64,000 nt of DNA from Caulobacteraceae bacterium (GTDB lineage: Bacteria; Pseudomonadota; Alphaproteobacteria; Caulobacterales; Caulobacteraceae): contig CANJLH010000002.1 in the NCBI GenBank assembly GCA_947475415.1, forward strand, positions 124,001 to 188,000. Direction: 5' to 3'. Below, piece after piece: positions 28,800 through 37,854 of the stretch. Made by a program: the position numbers and the translations under genes. The notes below the pieces were generated by a model that saw only the letters and a list, made by a program, of their open reading frames with translations, did no database searches and was not told where the DNA came from. Within the stretch, counting starts at the first letter, position 1. Every line of letters starts with the position of its first letter.

Positions 28800-29806
28800 T
28801 TTCCAAACGCCGCCGGACAACTCCATTCCCCGGAGGGCGAAATCCCGGGCGCTCTGCCAAGCGCGCTCGACACTGTTTGCGAGAGACTGTCGATAAACGC
28901 CTTCCGCACGCCCAACGCCGGAACCCGGATATAGGGCGCGCAACCCGCCTGCTTGGCGACCTCGGCGTACTCTAGGTCCAGTTCAACCAGGGTTTCCACA
29001 TGCTCTGACACAAAAGCGATTGGTGAAATCACCACGCCAAGGCCTTCCTCACCCGCCCGACGAATCTCGGATTCGGTCGATGGGCCGAGCCAAGTCAGAG
29101 GTCCAACACGGCTTTGGTAACAGATCGTCCAGTCCCAGGCGCCGTCCAGTTTCTCAATGACAGCGGCGACCGTCGCCTCAACCTGGGCCTGATATGGATC
29201 GCCGCCGGCGACGACTTTTTCCGGCAGGCCGTGCGCTGAAAAGAGCAGGCGCACGCCCTGGGGTGTTCCCGCTTGAGCATAAGCCTCTCGTATGGCTTCT
29301 GCATGCGCGGCGATGAGCTGCCGTTCCACAGGATAACAGCAAATTGTCCGTGTCCGCCCCGGTCCCCGATACGCCTTGCGCCAAGCCGCCAGGGACGACG
29401 CCGTCGTTGCCGTCGAATACTGCGGGTATAGCGGCGCCAGGACGATTTCATCGGGTGAAAACGCGGCGACCGCCCGGGCGGCTTCCTGGGTCGACGGCCC
29501 CCAATAACGCATGGCGATGAACACCCGCGTCTCACGTTGTGGGTCCTGCGCGTTCAACAGGGACTGCAAGGCGTCCGCCTGAGCGCGGGTTTCCGCCAGC
29601 AAGGGCGAAGCGCCACCCATCAGGCTGTAATTCCCACGCGCCGCCTGGGTTCGCGATATCGCCAGGGCGGCCGCCAGCGGATAGCGGACCAGGGCAGGCG
29701 CCGAAATAATCGCCGGGTCCCGAAACAGATTGAACAGAAACGGCCGCACAGCATCCAGGCTGTCAGGACCACCCAGGTTGAACAGCACCACCGCCAGGCG
29801 GCTCAT
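28772..29806 (-). CDS. hemH: Ferrochelatase
   Basis: 344-residue enzyme that inserts Fe2+ into protoporphyrin IX, the last step of heme b synthesis. It starts MSRLAVVLFNLGGPDSLDAV. The catalytic His is in LLFSAHGLPEKVV and the acidic metal path in ISPIAFVSEHVETLVELD. Length is normal. The ATG overlaps the hemE stop in ATGA (29803-29806), so translation is coupled to hemE; its own 3' end overlaps hemJ. Confidence 0.96.
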   Translation of the reverse strand: MSRLAVVLFNLGGPDSLDAVRPFLFNLFRDPAIISAPALVRYPLAAALAISRTQAARGNYSLMGGASPLLAETRAQADALQSLLNAQDPQRETRVFIAMRYWGPSTQEAARAVAAFSPDEIVLAPLYPQYSTATTASSLAAWRKAYRGPGRTRTICCYPVERQLIAAHAEAIREAYAQAGTPQGVRLLFSAHGLPEKVVAGGDPYQAQVEATVAAVIEKLDGAWDWTICYQSRVGPLTWLGPSTESEIRRAGEEGLGVVISPIAFVSEHVETLVELDLEYAEVAKQAGCAPYIRVPALGVRKAFIDSLSQTVSSALGRAPGISPSGEWSCPAAFGKCALKGRQD

Positions 29807-30840
29807 CCCGCGCTCCGCACGACCTGGTTCACCACCTGTTCAATATGGGTGATCGGCGTATCGGGCAGGACTCCATGTCCCAGATTGAAGATGTACGGCC
29901 CCTGCCCCCAGGCCTCCAGCAGCGCGTCGACCCGCGCGTCGAGCGCCGGACCTCCCGCCCGCAGCAGCAGGTTGTCTAACGCCCCCTGGATGGTCTTACC
30001 TCCCGCCTGCAGCCTACGGCCAAGGGCCGCCGGCGCCTGGGTGTCCAAGGCCACCGCCTCAACCGGTGAGCCGACGGCATAGTTCTCCACCAACGCCCCT
30101 GCCCCTCTCGGGAAGCCAATGAACGGGGCTTCGACGCCCGCGGCCCTGACTTTGGCGATGATCGCCGCATGTGGCTGAATCACAACGCGCTCGAATACGT
30201 CCTCGGAAAGTCCTTCCGCCCAGGACTCGAACAGCTTCAGGACTTGCGCCCCCGCCTTGGCCTGCATGATCAGATAACGGGCGGTTGCATCAACCAACAC
30301 CGCCAACAGGCCATCCAGCCGCGCAGGCTCCTGATAGGCGAACGCGCGGGCTCTATCCCGGTCACCACCCTGACCCTGGATCATGTAGGTGGCTACCGTC
30401 CACGGCGCACCGGCAAAACCGATCAACGCTCGTTCTGGCTCCAGGGATGCGCGGACGATCTTTAGCGTCTCACCGATTTCCGACAGACGCTCAGTGGACG
30501 CCTCGATCTCGGCGGCCAAAGACTCGTTAGGCGGAAGCGGGCCGAGCCGGGGTCCCTCTCCCGCCTCAAACCACACTGCCTGACCCAAAGCCCTCGGCAG
30601 CAGCAGGATGTCGGCAAACACGATGGCCGCATCGAAGGCGAACCGACGCATCGGTTGCAATGTCGCTTCCGCCGCCATTACCGGGTCATGGCAGAAAGCA
30701 ATGAAATCAGACGCTTTTTCCCGAAGCGCCCGGTATTCCGGCAGCGAGCGACCGGCTTGCCGCATGAACCAGATTGGTGGTCTCGGTAACGTTTCTCCAG
30801 CCAGGGCGCGGAGCAGCAGGGGGCGGGACGGATTGGTCAT
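29803..30840 (-). CDS. hemE: Uroporphyrinogen decarboxylase
   Basis: 345-residue enzyme converting uroporphyrinogen III to coproporphyrinogen III. The signature PIWFMRQAGRSLPEYR is near the N-terminus, with the catalytic Asp in FAFDAAIVFADILLLP and the second signature GFAGAPWTVATYMIQGQGG. hemE is the classic left-hand neighbour of the Caulobacter origin, where its promoter region overlaps Cori. Here it is divergent from the PEP synthase regulator gene across 503 bp. Confidence 0.97.
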   Translation of the reverse strand: MTNPSRPLLLRALAGETLPRPPIWFMRQAGRSLPEYRALREKASDFIAFCHDPVMAAEATLQPMRRFAFDAAIVFADILLLPRALGQAVWFEAGEGPRLGPLPPNESLAAEIEASTERLSEIGETLKIVRASLEPERALIGFAGAPWTVATYMIQGQGGDRDRARAFAYQEPARLDGLLAVLVDATARYLIMQAKAGAQVLKLFESWAEGLSEDVFERVVIQPHAAIIAKVRAAGVEAPFIGFPRGAGALVENYAVGSPVEAVALDTQAPAALGRRLQAGGKTIQGALDNLLLRAGGPALDARVDALLEAWGQGPYIFNLGHGVLPDTPITHIEQVVNQVVRSAG

Positions 30841-31343
30841 GCCGGCCTTAAAACCGCTAACTGTCCCAGGCTCAACCCCGTCTGGCCTTCTATTTCTATA
30901 CAGATTTTTAGATTGAAGGTTGGAGAAGAAGTAGGGCCGGTCAGACTCGGGGATAACCCAGTGGCCCTACCCGACCATCTATGACTGGTCCCCAGTTTCA
31001 TAGGCCGGCAAACATTGGGCCGGTCAATCTGTGAGTCATGGGGAAAAGCTGGAAGATACCGAAGACTCTTAGGGATTCATTAACCAGACCGTGCAGCGCT
31101 GTGGGATCAGCGCGGAACGGTTCAGAGACTCCCAAACAGGTGGTTAACGTCTTCCACAATCTCCACATGCGTGGAAAAGGAAACGCAAACCGACGCGGAT
31201 TGTCACCACTTGCAGCGCCGGCCGGCGGAAGCATGAGATTTCGCCCGGCCTATCCCCAAGCCCGGTGGGCTCAGCTAAGAGAGTTTCGACCGATATATCC
31301 CCAGATTTCGCGCCCCACCCTTTCGTGCCCCACTTTTTCGTAA
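30841..31343. other. Candidate chromosome replication origin (Cori-like)
   Basis: 503 bp with no ORF, between divergent hemE and the PEP synthase regulator gene, exactly where Cori lies in Caulobacter. DnaA-box-like sequences (TTATCCACA type) are TTATCCCCG at 30956-30948, TTTTCCCCA at 31047-31039, TCTTCCACA at 31150, ATCTCCACA at 31159, TTTTCCACG at 31178-31170, CTATCCCCA at 31250 and ATATCCCCA at 31295. GANTC sites are at 30944, 31033, 31064, 31074 and 31127. TTAA half-sites suited to CtrA are at 30848, 31080 and 31144, but no perfect TTAA-N7-TTAA is seen. An AT-rich stretch near hemE (about 30888-30920) could be the unwinding element. Confidence 0.85.
30931..30970. repeat. Inverted repeat around a DnaA-like box in the origin region
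   Basis: GTAGGGCC (30931-30938) and GGCCCTAC (30963-30970) flank 24 bp holding a GACTC site and the box TTATCCCCG. The overlapping 10-mer GGGCCGGTCA (30934-30943) recurs directly at 31017-31026, next to a second GANTC and DnaA-like box. Confidence 0.55.
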
Positions 31344-32189
31344 ATGACGCAGCGCCTCGCCACCTACTTCCATATTCACCTGGTCTCGGATTCCACGGGC
31401 GAGACCCTCAATGCGCTTGCCCGCGCTGTCTGCGCGCGATTCGAGAACGTGCTGCCCATCGAACACATCTATGCCTTGGTGCGTTCACAGCGGCAGCTGG
31501 AACGGGCGCTGGCAGATATCGAGACCGCGCCCGGCGTTGTGATTCACACCATCGTCGATGAAAAACTGCGAACCTCGCTGGAGGAAGGCTGCCGCACCCT
31601 GGATATGCCTTGTTTCCCGGCGCTCGATCCTCTGGTTTCGTCCCTGTCGCGGTATCTCGGCGCCAATATCACCAGCCGGGTCGGCGCTCAGCACGCTCTC
31701 GACACCGACTATTTCAACCGTATGGACGCCCTGAACTACGCAATAGGGCACGACGATGGTCAGGGTGGTCAGGATCTCGAACAGGCCGATGTTGTCCTGG
31801 TGGGGGTATCGCGTACGTCCAAGACACCCACCTGCATCTATCTGGCCCACCGCGGCGTGCGCGCGGCGAATGTACCCTTGGTGCCCCACCGGCCGCCGCC
31901 GGAAGCCTTGTTCAATCTGAAAAGGGCGCTGGTCGTGGGGTTGATTGTCAATCCAGACCGCCTGCTCCAGATCCGCAAGAACCGCTTGCTGAATCTGAAG
32001 GAGATCCGCGAGAGCACCTACACAGATCCGGAGGCCGTAAGGCAGGAGATTATCGCGGCGCGCCGCCTATTCGAACGCAACGACTGGCCGGTGATCGACG
32101 TCACCCGCCGTTCTGTCGAGGAGACCGCCGCGGCCGTACTCAATATACTGCACGAAGGCCATGGCTTGGTGGTGGAGGGGCCCCGGTGA
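31344..32189 (+). CDS. PEP synthase / pyruvate,phosphate dikinase regulatory protein
   Basis: 281-residue bifunctional kinase/pyrophosphorylase of the DUF299 family, which phosphorylates and dephosphorylates PEP synthase or PPDK with ADP and Pi. The P-loop-like motif is VGVSRTSKTPTCIYLAHRG. It starts MTQRLATYFHIHLVSDSTGE then TLNALARA, as the family does. It is the first gene right of the origin region, as in Caulobacter. Its stop overlaps the maf GTG start (GGTGA at 32185-32189). Confidence 0.94.
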   Translation: MTQRLATYFHIHLVSDSTGETLNALARAVCARFENVLPIEHIYALVRSQRQLERALADIETAPGVVIHTIVDEKLRTSLEEGCRTLDMPCFPALDPLVSSLSRYLGANITSRVGAQHALDTDYFNRMDALNYAIGHDDGQGGQDLEQADVVLVGVSRTSKTPTCIYLAHRGVRAANVPLVPHRPPPEALFNLKRALVVGLIVNPDRLLQIRKNRLLNLKEIRESTYTDPEAVRQEIIAARRLFERNDWPVIDVTRRSVEETAAAVLNILHEGHGLVVEGPR

Positions 32190-32782
32190 GCGGTCCGGTC
32201 ATCCTTGCGTCCAGGAGCGCCAGCCGCGCGGCCATACTGACGGGCGCCGGCGTTGACTTTCAGGCGGTTTCGCCAGGTGTCGATGAAGACGCCGTGAAGG
32301 TGGAAATTCTCGCCCGAGGGGGCGGGCCTCGCGATGTGGCGGTGGATCTGGCGGATCGCAAGGCCCTGGCCGTGTCTCGGCGACACCCTGGTCTGGTGAT
32401 CGGCGCCGATCAGACCCTGGAGCTTGCCGGCGCCCTGTATGACAAGGCGGAAAACCTGGCCGCCGCGCGTGAGCGGCTTCGCCTGCTGCGGGGGCAGACC
32501 CATAACCTCCATGCCGGGGTCGCCGTCGCCCGCGATGGGGCGATCATCTGGCGCGACCTGGTGACGACGACGCTAGCCATGCGCGATTTCAGCGACGCTT
32601 TCCTGGAGGACTACCTCACCAATGAGGGCGTCCAGGCGTTGGGGTCCGTAGGTTGTTATCGGCTGGAAGGCCCTGGCGCCCAGCTATTCGAACGGATCGA
32701 TGGGGACTACTTCGCCATACTCGGTCTGCCCTTGCTTAGCCTGATGGATCTGCTGCGCCGGGAAGGCGCTCTGCCGGCATGA
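32186..32782 (+). CDS. maf: Maf-family nucleotide pyrophosphatase
   Basis: 198 residues from a GTG overlapping the previous stop. [19 protein letters not shown] is the Maf signature; [17 protein letters not shown] holds the catalytic Asp, and [29 protein letters not shown] closes the fold. Maf enzymes hydrolyse non-canonical or modified NTPs and influence septation. It is translationally coupled both ways: GTGA with the upstream gene and ATGA with aroE (32779-32782). Confidence 0.92.
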   Translation: MSGPVILASRSASRAAILTGAGVDFQAVSPGVDEDAVKVEILARGGGPRDVAVDLADRKALAVSRRHPGLVIGADQTLELAGALYDKAENLAAARERLRLLRGQTHNLHAGVAVARDGAIIWRDLVTTTLAMRDFSDAFLEDYLTNEGVQALGSVGCYRLEGPGAQLFERIDGDYFAILGLPLLSLMDLLRREGALPA

Positions 32783-33636
32783 CGGGCGTCATCACCGGCG
32801 CCACGCTCGTTGCCGGCGTCGTCGGCGCGCCGGTGCGCCATTCCTTGAGCCCGTTGATTCACAATGCCTGGATCGCGGCGGCGGGCCTGGATGCGGTCTA
32901 TGTCCCCTTTTCGCCGCCAGCTGGCGGCTTCGCCCGTTTCGTTGACGGATTGCGGGGCGGCGCGATCCGGGGCCTCAATGTCACTCTGCCTTTCAAAGGC
33001 GATGCGCTGGACGCAGCCGACAAGCCGAACGCGCGGGCGAGCATCGCGGGCGCCGCCAATCTGCTGCTGTTCGAGGCCGATGGGTCCGTCCGGGCTGATA
33101 ACACGGATGGTGAAGGCCTGCTGGCGGCCTTCAAGGAACAGGCTCCTGGTTTTGATCCCGGGCGGGCGCCTGTGGTGATCCTCGGCGCCGGGGGCGCGGC
33201 GCGGGGCGCAGCGGCGGCATTCGTCGCGGCCGGCGCGCCAGAAGTTCGCCTGGTCAACCGCACCTTAGGCAAGGCCGAGGCGGTCGCCGCAGGGGTAGGC
33301 GGCGCCGCTCAGGCGTTCAGCCTGACCTCCGTTCGCGATGCGTTCAATGGCGCTGGCGCGGTGATCAACGCGACCTCCGTGGGCCTGGATGATGACGCCA
33401 TCCTTGACCTTCCGTTGGAAGTTCTGCCCTCCGGCGCTGTGGCCATGGACATGGTCTATGCGCCGCTGGTGACGGGTTTTCTCGCCGCCGCCCGCCTGCG
33501 GGGACTGGCGACCGTTGACGGACTCGCCATGTTGGTCGGCCAGGCTCGACCGTCGTTTGCGGCCCTGTTCGGCCAACCGCCGCCAGAGCACGTCGATGTC
33601 CGCGGCTTGGCCCTTGCAGCCCTGGGAAACCAATAA
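32779..33636 (+). CDS. aroE: Shikimate dehydrogenase
   Basis: 285-residue NADP-dependent enzyme of aromatic amino-acid synthesis reducing 3-dehydroshikimate. [19 protein letters not shown] begins the substrate domain, with the catalytic Lys in [13 protein letters not shown]. The NADP site is [15 protein letters not shown] followed by VNRT. The Asp-containing ADNTDGEG is present. It overlaps maf by 4 bp and precedes coaE by 3 bp. Confidence 0.96.
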   Translation: MTGVITGATLVAGVVGAPVRHSLSPLIHNAWIAAAGLDAVYVPFSPPAGGFARFVDGLRGGAIRGLNVTLPFKGDALDAADKPNARASIAGAANLLLFEADGSVRADNTDGEGLLAAFKEQAPGFDPGRAPVVILGAGGAARGAAAAFVAAGAPEVRLVNRTLGKAEAVAAGVGGAAQAFSLTSVRDAFNGAGAVINATSVGLDDDAILDLPLEVLPSGAVAMDMVYAPLVTGFLAAARLRGLATVDGLAMLVGQARPSFAALFGQPPPEHVDVRGLALAALGNQ

Positions 33637-33639
33637 ACG

Positions 33640-34266
33640 ATGCGCATGATCGGCCTCACGGGCTCCATTGGAATGGGCAAGTCGACCACCGCGGCCATGT
33701 TCCGCGAACTGGGCGTGCCCGTCTACGACGCTGACTACGAAATGGGGCGGCTTTACCTGAAGGGAGGCGAAGCCGTACCGCTCTTGGAGGCGGCCTTTCC
33801 TGGTGTGACCAAGGACGGCGCCGTGGACCGTGAAGAACTTCGCAAGCGGGTGTTCGGAAACGACGAGGCGATGGCCAGGCTCAACGCCGTCACCCATCCG
33901 CTGCTGCAAGGTAAGCGCACGCACTTCTTCAAGGACGCCGCCGAAGCGGATATCGACTGGGTGTTGATGGATGTGCCTCTGATTTTCGAGACCGGAGCGG
34001 AAAAGAACTACGATGCCCTGGTGGTCGTATCCGCGTCGCCGGAGATACAGCGCCAGCGGGTTCTCGCCCGCGAAGGTATGGCCCCGGACCGGCTTGACTA
34101 CATTCTCGGCCGGCAGACGCCGGATGCGGTGAAGCGGGCAGGGGCTGATTTCATCATCGACACCAGCCGGGGCCTGGAACACGCTCGTGAACAGGTGATT
34201 GCGATCCTGGCCAAGATCCGCGAACCGGGCTGGCGCTCGGAACATCCGGATCGCGCGAACCGTTGA
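33640..34266 (+). CDS. coaE: Dephospho-CoA kinase
   Basis: 208-residue kinase for the last step of coenzyme A synthesis. The P-loop is GLTGSIGMGKSTTAAMF. VYDADYEMGRLY carries the substrate-binding Asp, and DVPLIFETGAEKNYDALVVV and RQRVLARE match the lid and base-binding regions. It follows aroE and precedes dnaQ on the same strand, as in Caulobacter. Confidence 0.95.
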   Translation: MRMIGLTGSIGMGKSTTAAMFRELGVPVYDADYEMGRLYLKGGEAVPLLEAAFPGVTKDGAVDREELRKRVFGNDEAMARLNAVTHPLLQGKRTHFFKDAAEADIDWVLMDVPLIFETGAEKNYDALVVVSASPEIQRQRVLAREGMAPDRLDYILGRQTPDAVKRAGADFIIDTSRGLEHAREQVIAILAKIREPGWRSEHPDRANR

Positions 34267-34297
34267 AGCAGGTGGCGAAGCCGGGCATTAGAAGACC

Positions 34298-35005
34298 ATG
34301 GCGCGCGAAATCGTCCTGGATACCGAAACCACCGGCTTCGAACCGCATCTGGGTCACCGCCTGGTGGAAATCGCCTGCATAGAAATCGAGGATTTCGTCC
34401 CCACCGGTCGCACCTTCCATGCCTATGTCGACCCCGAGCGGGACATGCCGCTGGACGCTCAGCGTGTGCACGGCCTCTCCACGGAGTTCCTGCGCGGCAA
34501 GCCCAAGTTCGCCGACACCCAGGTCGTGGATGCGTTCCTCGAATTCGTCGGCGAGGCGGCGATCATCGCCCACAACGCGGCTTTCGACCGGACATTCGTG
34601 AACCATGAACTGGGCCGCTGCAGCCGGGGCCAGTTGCCCGAACCCCGTTGGATCGACACCCTCGCCATGGCGCGGACCCGGTTTCCGGGTATGCCCAATT
34701 CACTCGACGCCCTGTGCAAGCGGTTCAAGATCTCGCTGGCCGAACGGGATTTGCATGGCGCCCTGATCGACGCGCGGCTCTTGGCCTCTGTCTATCTGGA
34801 ACTGAAGGGCGGCCGCGAACGGCGTCTTGACCTGACCACGTCGTCTGCCATCGCCGCCGCAGCGGCGGTCGCCAACCCGGCGGCGTACGGGCCCCGGCCG
34901 CGCCCCTTGCCGCCCCGCGCCACCGACGTCGAGCGGGAACGCCACGCAACCTTCATTCGCGAGTCGGTGCGAAACGAGGCGTTGTGGAGCAAATTCGGTC
35001 TCTGA
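34298..35005 (+). CDS. dnaQ: DNA polymerase III epsilon subunit (proofreading exonuclease)
   Basis: 235-residue DEDDh 3'-5' exonuclease. Exo I is REIVLDTETTGFEPHLGHRL, Exo II HNAAFDRTFVNHEL, and Exo III HGALIDARLLASVYLEL with the catalytic His. A C-terminal extension (about 180-235) is the polymerase-alpha-binding tail. It converges directly on secB: TGA (35003-35005) and the reverse-strand stop (35006-35008) abut as TGATCA. Confidence 0.94.
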   Translation: MAREIVLDTETTGFEPHLGHRLVEIACIEIEDFVPTGRTFHAYVDPERDMPLDAQRVHGLSTEFLRGKPKFADTQVVDAFLEFVGEAAIIAHNAAFDRTFVNHELGRCSRGQLPEPRWIDTLAMARTRFPGMPNSLDALCKRFKISLAERDLHGALIDARLLASVYLELKGGRERRLDLTTSSAIAAAAAVANPAAYGPRPRPLPPRATDVERERHATFIRESVRNEALWSKFGL

Positions 35006-35488
35006 TCAGGCGTTGCCCACCGGCTGCTCGGCTTTCCGGGCGGCATAGATTCCCGCAAAATCAATGGGATCCAGCAGGAACGGCGGGAAACCGCCGTCCG
35101 ACGTGACGTCTGCGATAATCCGGCGAGCAAAGGGAAACAGGAACCGCGGGCACTCGATGAGAAGCGCCTGTTCAATCGCGTCCTCTGGCACGCCGGTGAT
35201 CTGGAACACGCCGCCGTAAAGCACTTCCACGTGGAACAGCGGACCTTCCTCTCGAGAGGCGCGGGCAGATAGCTTCAAGTCCACCTCGAACAGGCCATCA
35301 TCCCGGCCGCGGGCGTTCATTTCCACGCCGACATCCATCTGCGGCTGGCCGCTCGTCTGACGCAGGGCGTCCGGCGCCCTGGGGTTTTCAAAGGACATGT
35401 CGCGGATGAACTGGGCCAGCACCCTCACGCCCGGTTCCGCAGCCTCGCCGTTCTCAAAACCATTAGCGGCCACGTCAGTGTCGGTCAT
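35006..35488 (-). CDS. secB: Protein-export chaperone SecB
   Basis: 160 residues from the ATG at 35488 ([16 protein letters not shown]). SecB binds unfolded preproteins and hands them to SecA. Family features are [17 protein letters not shown] near the N-terminus, [17 protein letters not shown], and the [20 protein letters not shown] then [16 protein letters not shown] block. The longer frame upstream is not supported. It is divergent from the Tim44-like gene and abuts dnaQ tail to tail. Confidence 0.95.
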   Translation of the reverse strand: MTDTDVAANGFENGEAAEPGVRVLAQFIRDMSFENPRAPDALRQTSGQPQMDVGVEMNARGRDDGLFEVDLKLSARASREEGPLFHVEVLYGGVFQITGVPEDAIEQALLIECPRFLFPFARRIIADVTSDGGFPPFLLDPIDFAGIYAARKAEQPVGNA

Positions 35489-35635
35489 TGGAAACGCTTT
35501 CGTGCTAAAGGATGCTCTGGCCGGCGGCGCGGGGCTGCTAACATGCAGCCTCGGGCTATGCAACGTCACCCCTGACGCCGGCGTCTCGGGGGCTTATATA
35601 TAGAGCTCCAGCGCTCATCTGACCCAGGAATTCTG

Positions 35636-36253
35636 TTGTCGATCCTGACCCTGATCATCTTCGCCGCTCTGGCGGCCATCGTTCTGTTCCAGCTCTATTC
35701 GGTGTTAGGCCGCAGGGTGGGGCGACAGCCGGGCGAGGCGGCGCCCGTGGAAGCGCCCGCACCCGTGTCGCGCAAGCTCGACAGTCCAGGCGACGACGCG
35801 GCGGATGATGGGGCGGGCCTGACTGGAATGGCGGCCCTTCGGGTACGCGATCCAGGCTTCGACGCCGGACGCTATCTGTCCGGGGCCAAGGCCGCCTATG
35901 AGATGGTGGTGCGCGCCTTCGCCGCCGGCGACCGCGCAACGCTTCGGAACCTGGTCTCAGCCAACGTCATGTCGAGTTTCGACACGGCCATCACACAGCG
36001 CGAGAATACAGGGATCACCGAAACCGTCGAATTCCTAAATCCGCCGCGGGCGGATATCGAACGGGTCGATGTCGAAGGCGACGTGGCCCGCGTGGTCACG
36101 CGGTTCCTCGCCGAATTCCGCAGCCGAACGAAAAGCGCCGAGGGCGAAGCTGTCGATGATCGTCGCACGGCGGAACTTTGGACCTTCGAGCGAAACCTCA
36201 AGAGTCGCGATCCCAATTGGACCCTGGTCCACGTCGACGCCGCCGAGGCCTGA
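35636..36253 (+). CDS. Tim44-domain inner-membrane protein
   Basis: 205 residues from a TTG at 35636. One N-terminal membrane helix (MSILTLIIFAALAAIVLFQL) is followed by a flexible Pro/Ala linker, then a Tim44-like domain: FDAGRYLSGAKAAYEMVVRAF, LVSANVMSSFDTAI and VVTRFLAEFRSRT then ELWTFERNLKSRDPNWTLV. The Caulobacter homologue (TimA) is reported as a membrane protein with this topology. Its clients are not established. It lies 3 bp upstream of mltA, in one transcript. Confidence 0.88.
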   Translation: MSILTLIIFAALAAIVLFQLYSVLGRRVGRQPGEAAPVEAPAPVSRKLDSPGDDAADDGAGLTGMAALRVRDPGFDAGRYLSGAKAAYEMVVRAFAAGDRATLRNLVSANVMSSFDTAITQRENTGITETVEFLNPPRADIERVDVEGDVARVVTRFLAEFRSRTKSAEGEAVDDRRTAELWTFERNLKSRDPNWTLVHVDAAEA

Positions 36254-36256
36254 ACC

Positions 36257-37309
36257 TTGTCGCCGCGTCGCCTTGCGGCCTTGGCCATGGCCCTGTTCGT
36301 GGCCGGTTGCGCCACGCCGAAATCGTCGCCGGGACCCGCAACGGGCCCCCTGTCGCCCATACCAGCGCCCAGCGACGCCTGGAGCGCCCTGCCTGGGTGG
36401 CGCGACGACGACCACGCCGCAGCGTTCGCGGCCTTTGCAAGTGTCTGCGGGATAAGCGTCAACCCCGATCTCGCGCGGGTTTGCCGCGAAGCACGGACGC
36501 GCAGCGGCCTGGATGAAGCGCAAGCGCGCGCGTTCTTCGAGGCGAATTTCCGACCGGAACTCTTGCCAGACGTGGGGACCCTGACCGCATATTTCGCCCC
36601 CGAATACCAGGCCAGCCAATTCCCGCAGGGCGATTTCACCGCGCCGCTGCGTCAGAAGCCTGCCGGCGCGGGGCCATTTCCCGATCGCGCCACGATAGAG
36701 GCCTGGCCCACCGCCGGCGCCCTGGCCTGGCTCCGCCCGGAGGAATTGTTCCTATTGCAGGTCCAGGGATCCGGAGTTCTGGATTTCCCTGACGGTCGGC
36801 GAATGAAAGCGGCTGTCACGGCCACCAACGGCCTGCCCTTCACCGGTATAGCGCGTCCCATGCAGGCCCAGGGTCTGCTCGCGCCCGGCGACACCTCCGC
36901 CGAGGCGATCCGGGTTTGGCTGGAGGCCCACCGCGGCCCCGCCGCCGATGCGATCATGCGGCTAAATCCCCGCTACGCCTTTTTCAGGCTCAGCCCGGAC
37001 GACGGGAATCCGCCGGTGGGGGCAGGGGGGGTGCCGCTCCCAGCGGGCCGGGCCGCCGCGGTCGATCCGGCCTTCCATGCCATGGGCGACCTGATGTGGA
37101 TCGACGCGGACCAGCCGGCTTTGGCCGGCGCGCGCCCCAAATACCAGCGCGTCGTCATGGCTCTGGATGTGGGCGGCGCAATCAAGGGGGCGGTCCGGGC
37201 GGACCTCTTTCTGGGGCAAGGGCCTGGTGCGGGTCTGGAGGCTGGAAGGGTGCGTCATAACTTGCGCCTCTACCGGTTGGTCCCGCTTGCCTGGACGTCG
37301 CCGCCGTGA
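36257..37309 (+). CDS. mltA: Membrane-bound lytic murein transglycosylase A
   Basis: 350-residue lipoprotein (MSPRRLAALAMALFVAGCAT, lipobox VAGC; TTG start). The MltA barrel includes LTAYFAPEYQASQ and LFLLQVQGSGVLDFPDGRRM. The 3D domain has YQRVVMALDVGGAIKGAVRAD then LFLGQG, carrying the catalytic Asp. It cleaves peptidoglycan glycan strands to 1,6-anhydro products. The stop overlaps the Smr-domain gene by 4 bp. Position after the Tim44-like gene matches the Caulobacter order. Confidence 0.93.
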   Translation: MSPRRLAALAMALFVAGCATPKSSPGPATGPLSPIPAPSDAWSALPGWRDDDHAAAFAAFASVCGISVNPDLARVCREARTRSGLDEAQARAFFEANFRPELLPDVGTLTAYFAPEYQASQFPQGDFTAPLRQKPAGAGPFPDRATIEAWPTAGALAWLRPEELFLLQVQGSGVLDFPDGRRMKAAVTATNGLPFTGIARPMQAQGLLAPGDTSAEAIRVWLEAHRGPAADAIMRLNPRYAFFRLSPDDGNPPVGAGGVPLPAGRAAAVDPAFHAMGDLMWIDADQPALAGARPKYQRVVMALDVGGAIKGAVRADLFLGQGPGAGLEAGRVRHNLRLYRLVPLAWTSPP

Positions 37310-37824
37310 AGCGGCCACTGAGGCCGGATGATCTGCGCCTATGGTCGGCGGTGGCGGCGACGGTCCACCCGTTGGCCGGCCGGTCCGCGTCGCCGCCGAG
37401 CCCGGCCGCTGGAACCCTAGGCGCGATCCGAAGAACGGCCATTGCTGCGCCGCAAGCGCCCGCGCCTCGAAAGCCGGTCGTGGCGCGATCTGGTCCGGGA
37501 TTAATCGAACCCCAGAGACATCAGCGCCTGGCCCGCGAGCGTGACCCAATCGGCGCGCGCCTGGATCTGCACGGTCTGGACCAAGACCGCGCCCGAGCCG
37601 CCCTGGACGGCTTCCTTTTACGGGCCTGGAACGAGGGATACCGCGCCGTGCTGGTGATCACCGGCAAGGGCGTACAGGGGGACGGCGTATTGCGCAGACG
37701 GGTTCCCGACTGGCTGGGCGCGGCGCATCTGTCGCCAATCGTCGCCGGTGTCTCGGAAGCTCACCGGCGGCATGGCGGGGAGGGGGCCCTTTATGTGGCC
37801 TTGAAGCGACGGTCCCGCGGGTGA
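37306..37824 (+). CDS. Smr-domain protein (DNA endonuclease-like)
   Basis: 172 residues. The N-terminal half is basic and disordered. The Smr domain (about 85-170) has LDLHGLDQDRARAALDGFLL and VLVITGKGVQGDGVLRRRVP then DWLGAAHLSPIV, the LDLHG and TGKG motifs of the MutS2-type small-MutS-related nuclease fold. Standalone Smr proteins can nick DNA or RNA; the substrate here is unknown. In Caulobacter, dnaA follows the equivalent gene; here it does not. Confidence 0.9.
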   Translation: MKRPLRPDDLRLWSAVAATVHPLAGRSASPPSPAAGTLGAIRRTAIAAPQAPAPRKPVVARSGPGLIEPQRHQRLARERDPIGARLDLHGLDQDRARAALDGFLLRAWNEGYRAVLVITGKGVQGDGVLRRRVPDWLGAAHLSPIVAGVSEAHRRHGGEGALYVALKRRSRG

Positions 37825-37854
37825 CGGGCGGCGAGCAATTTAACCCCTGGCGCC

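Noticed and set aside
30848..30861. TTAAAACCGCTAAC as a full CtrA site near hemE
   Set aside because: The second half is not TTAA and the spacing is wrong; recorded only as a half-site.
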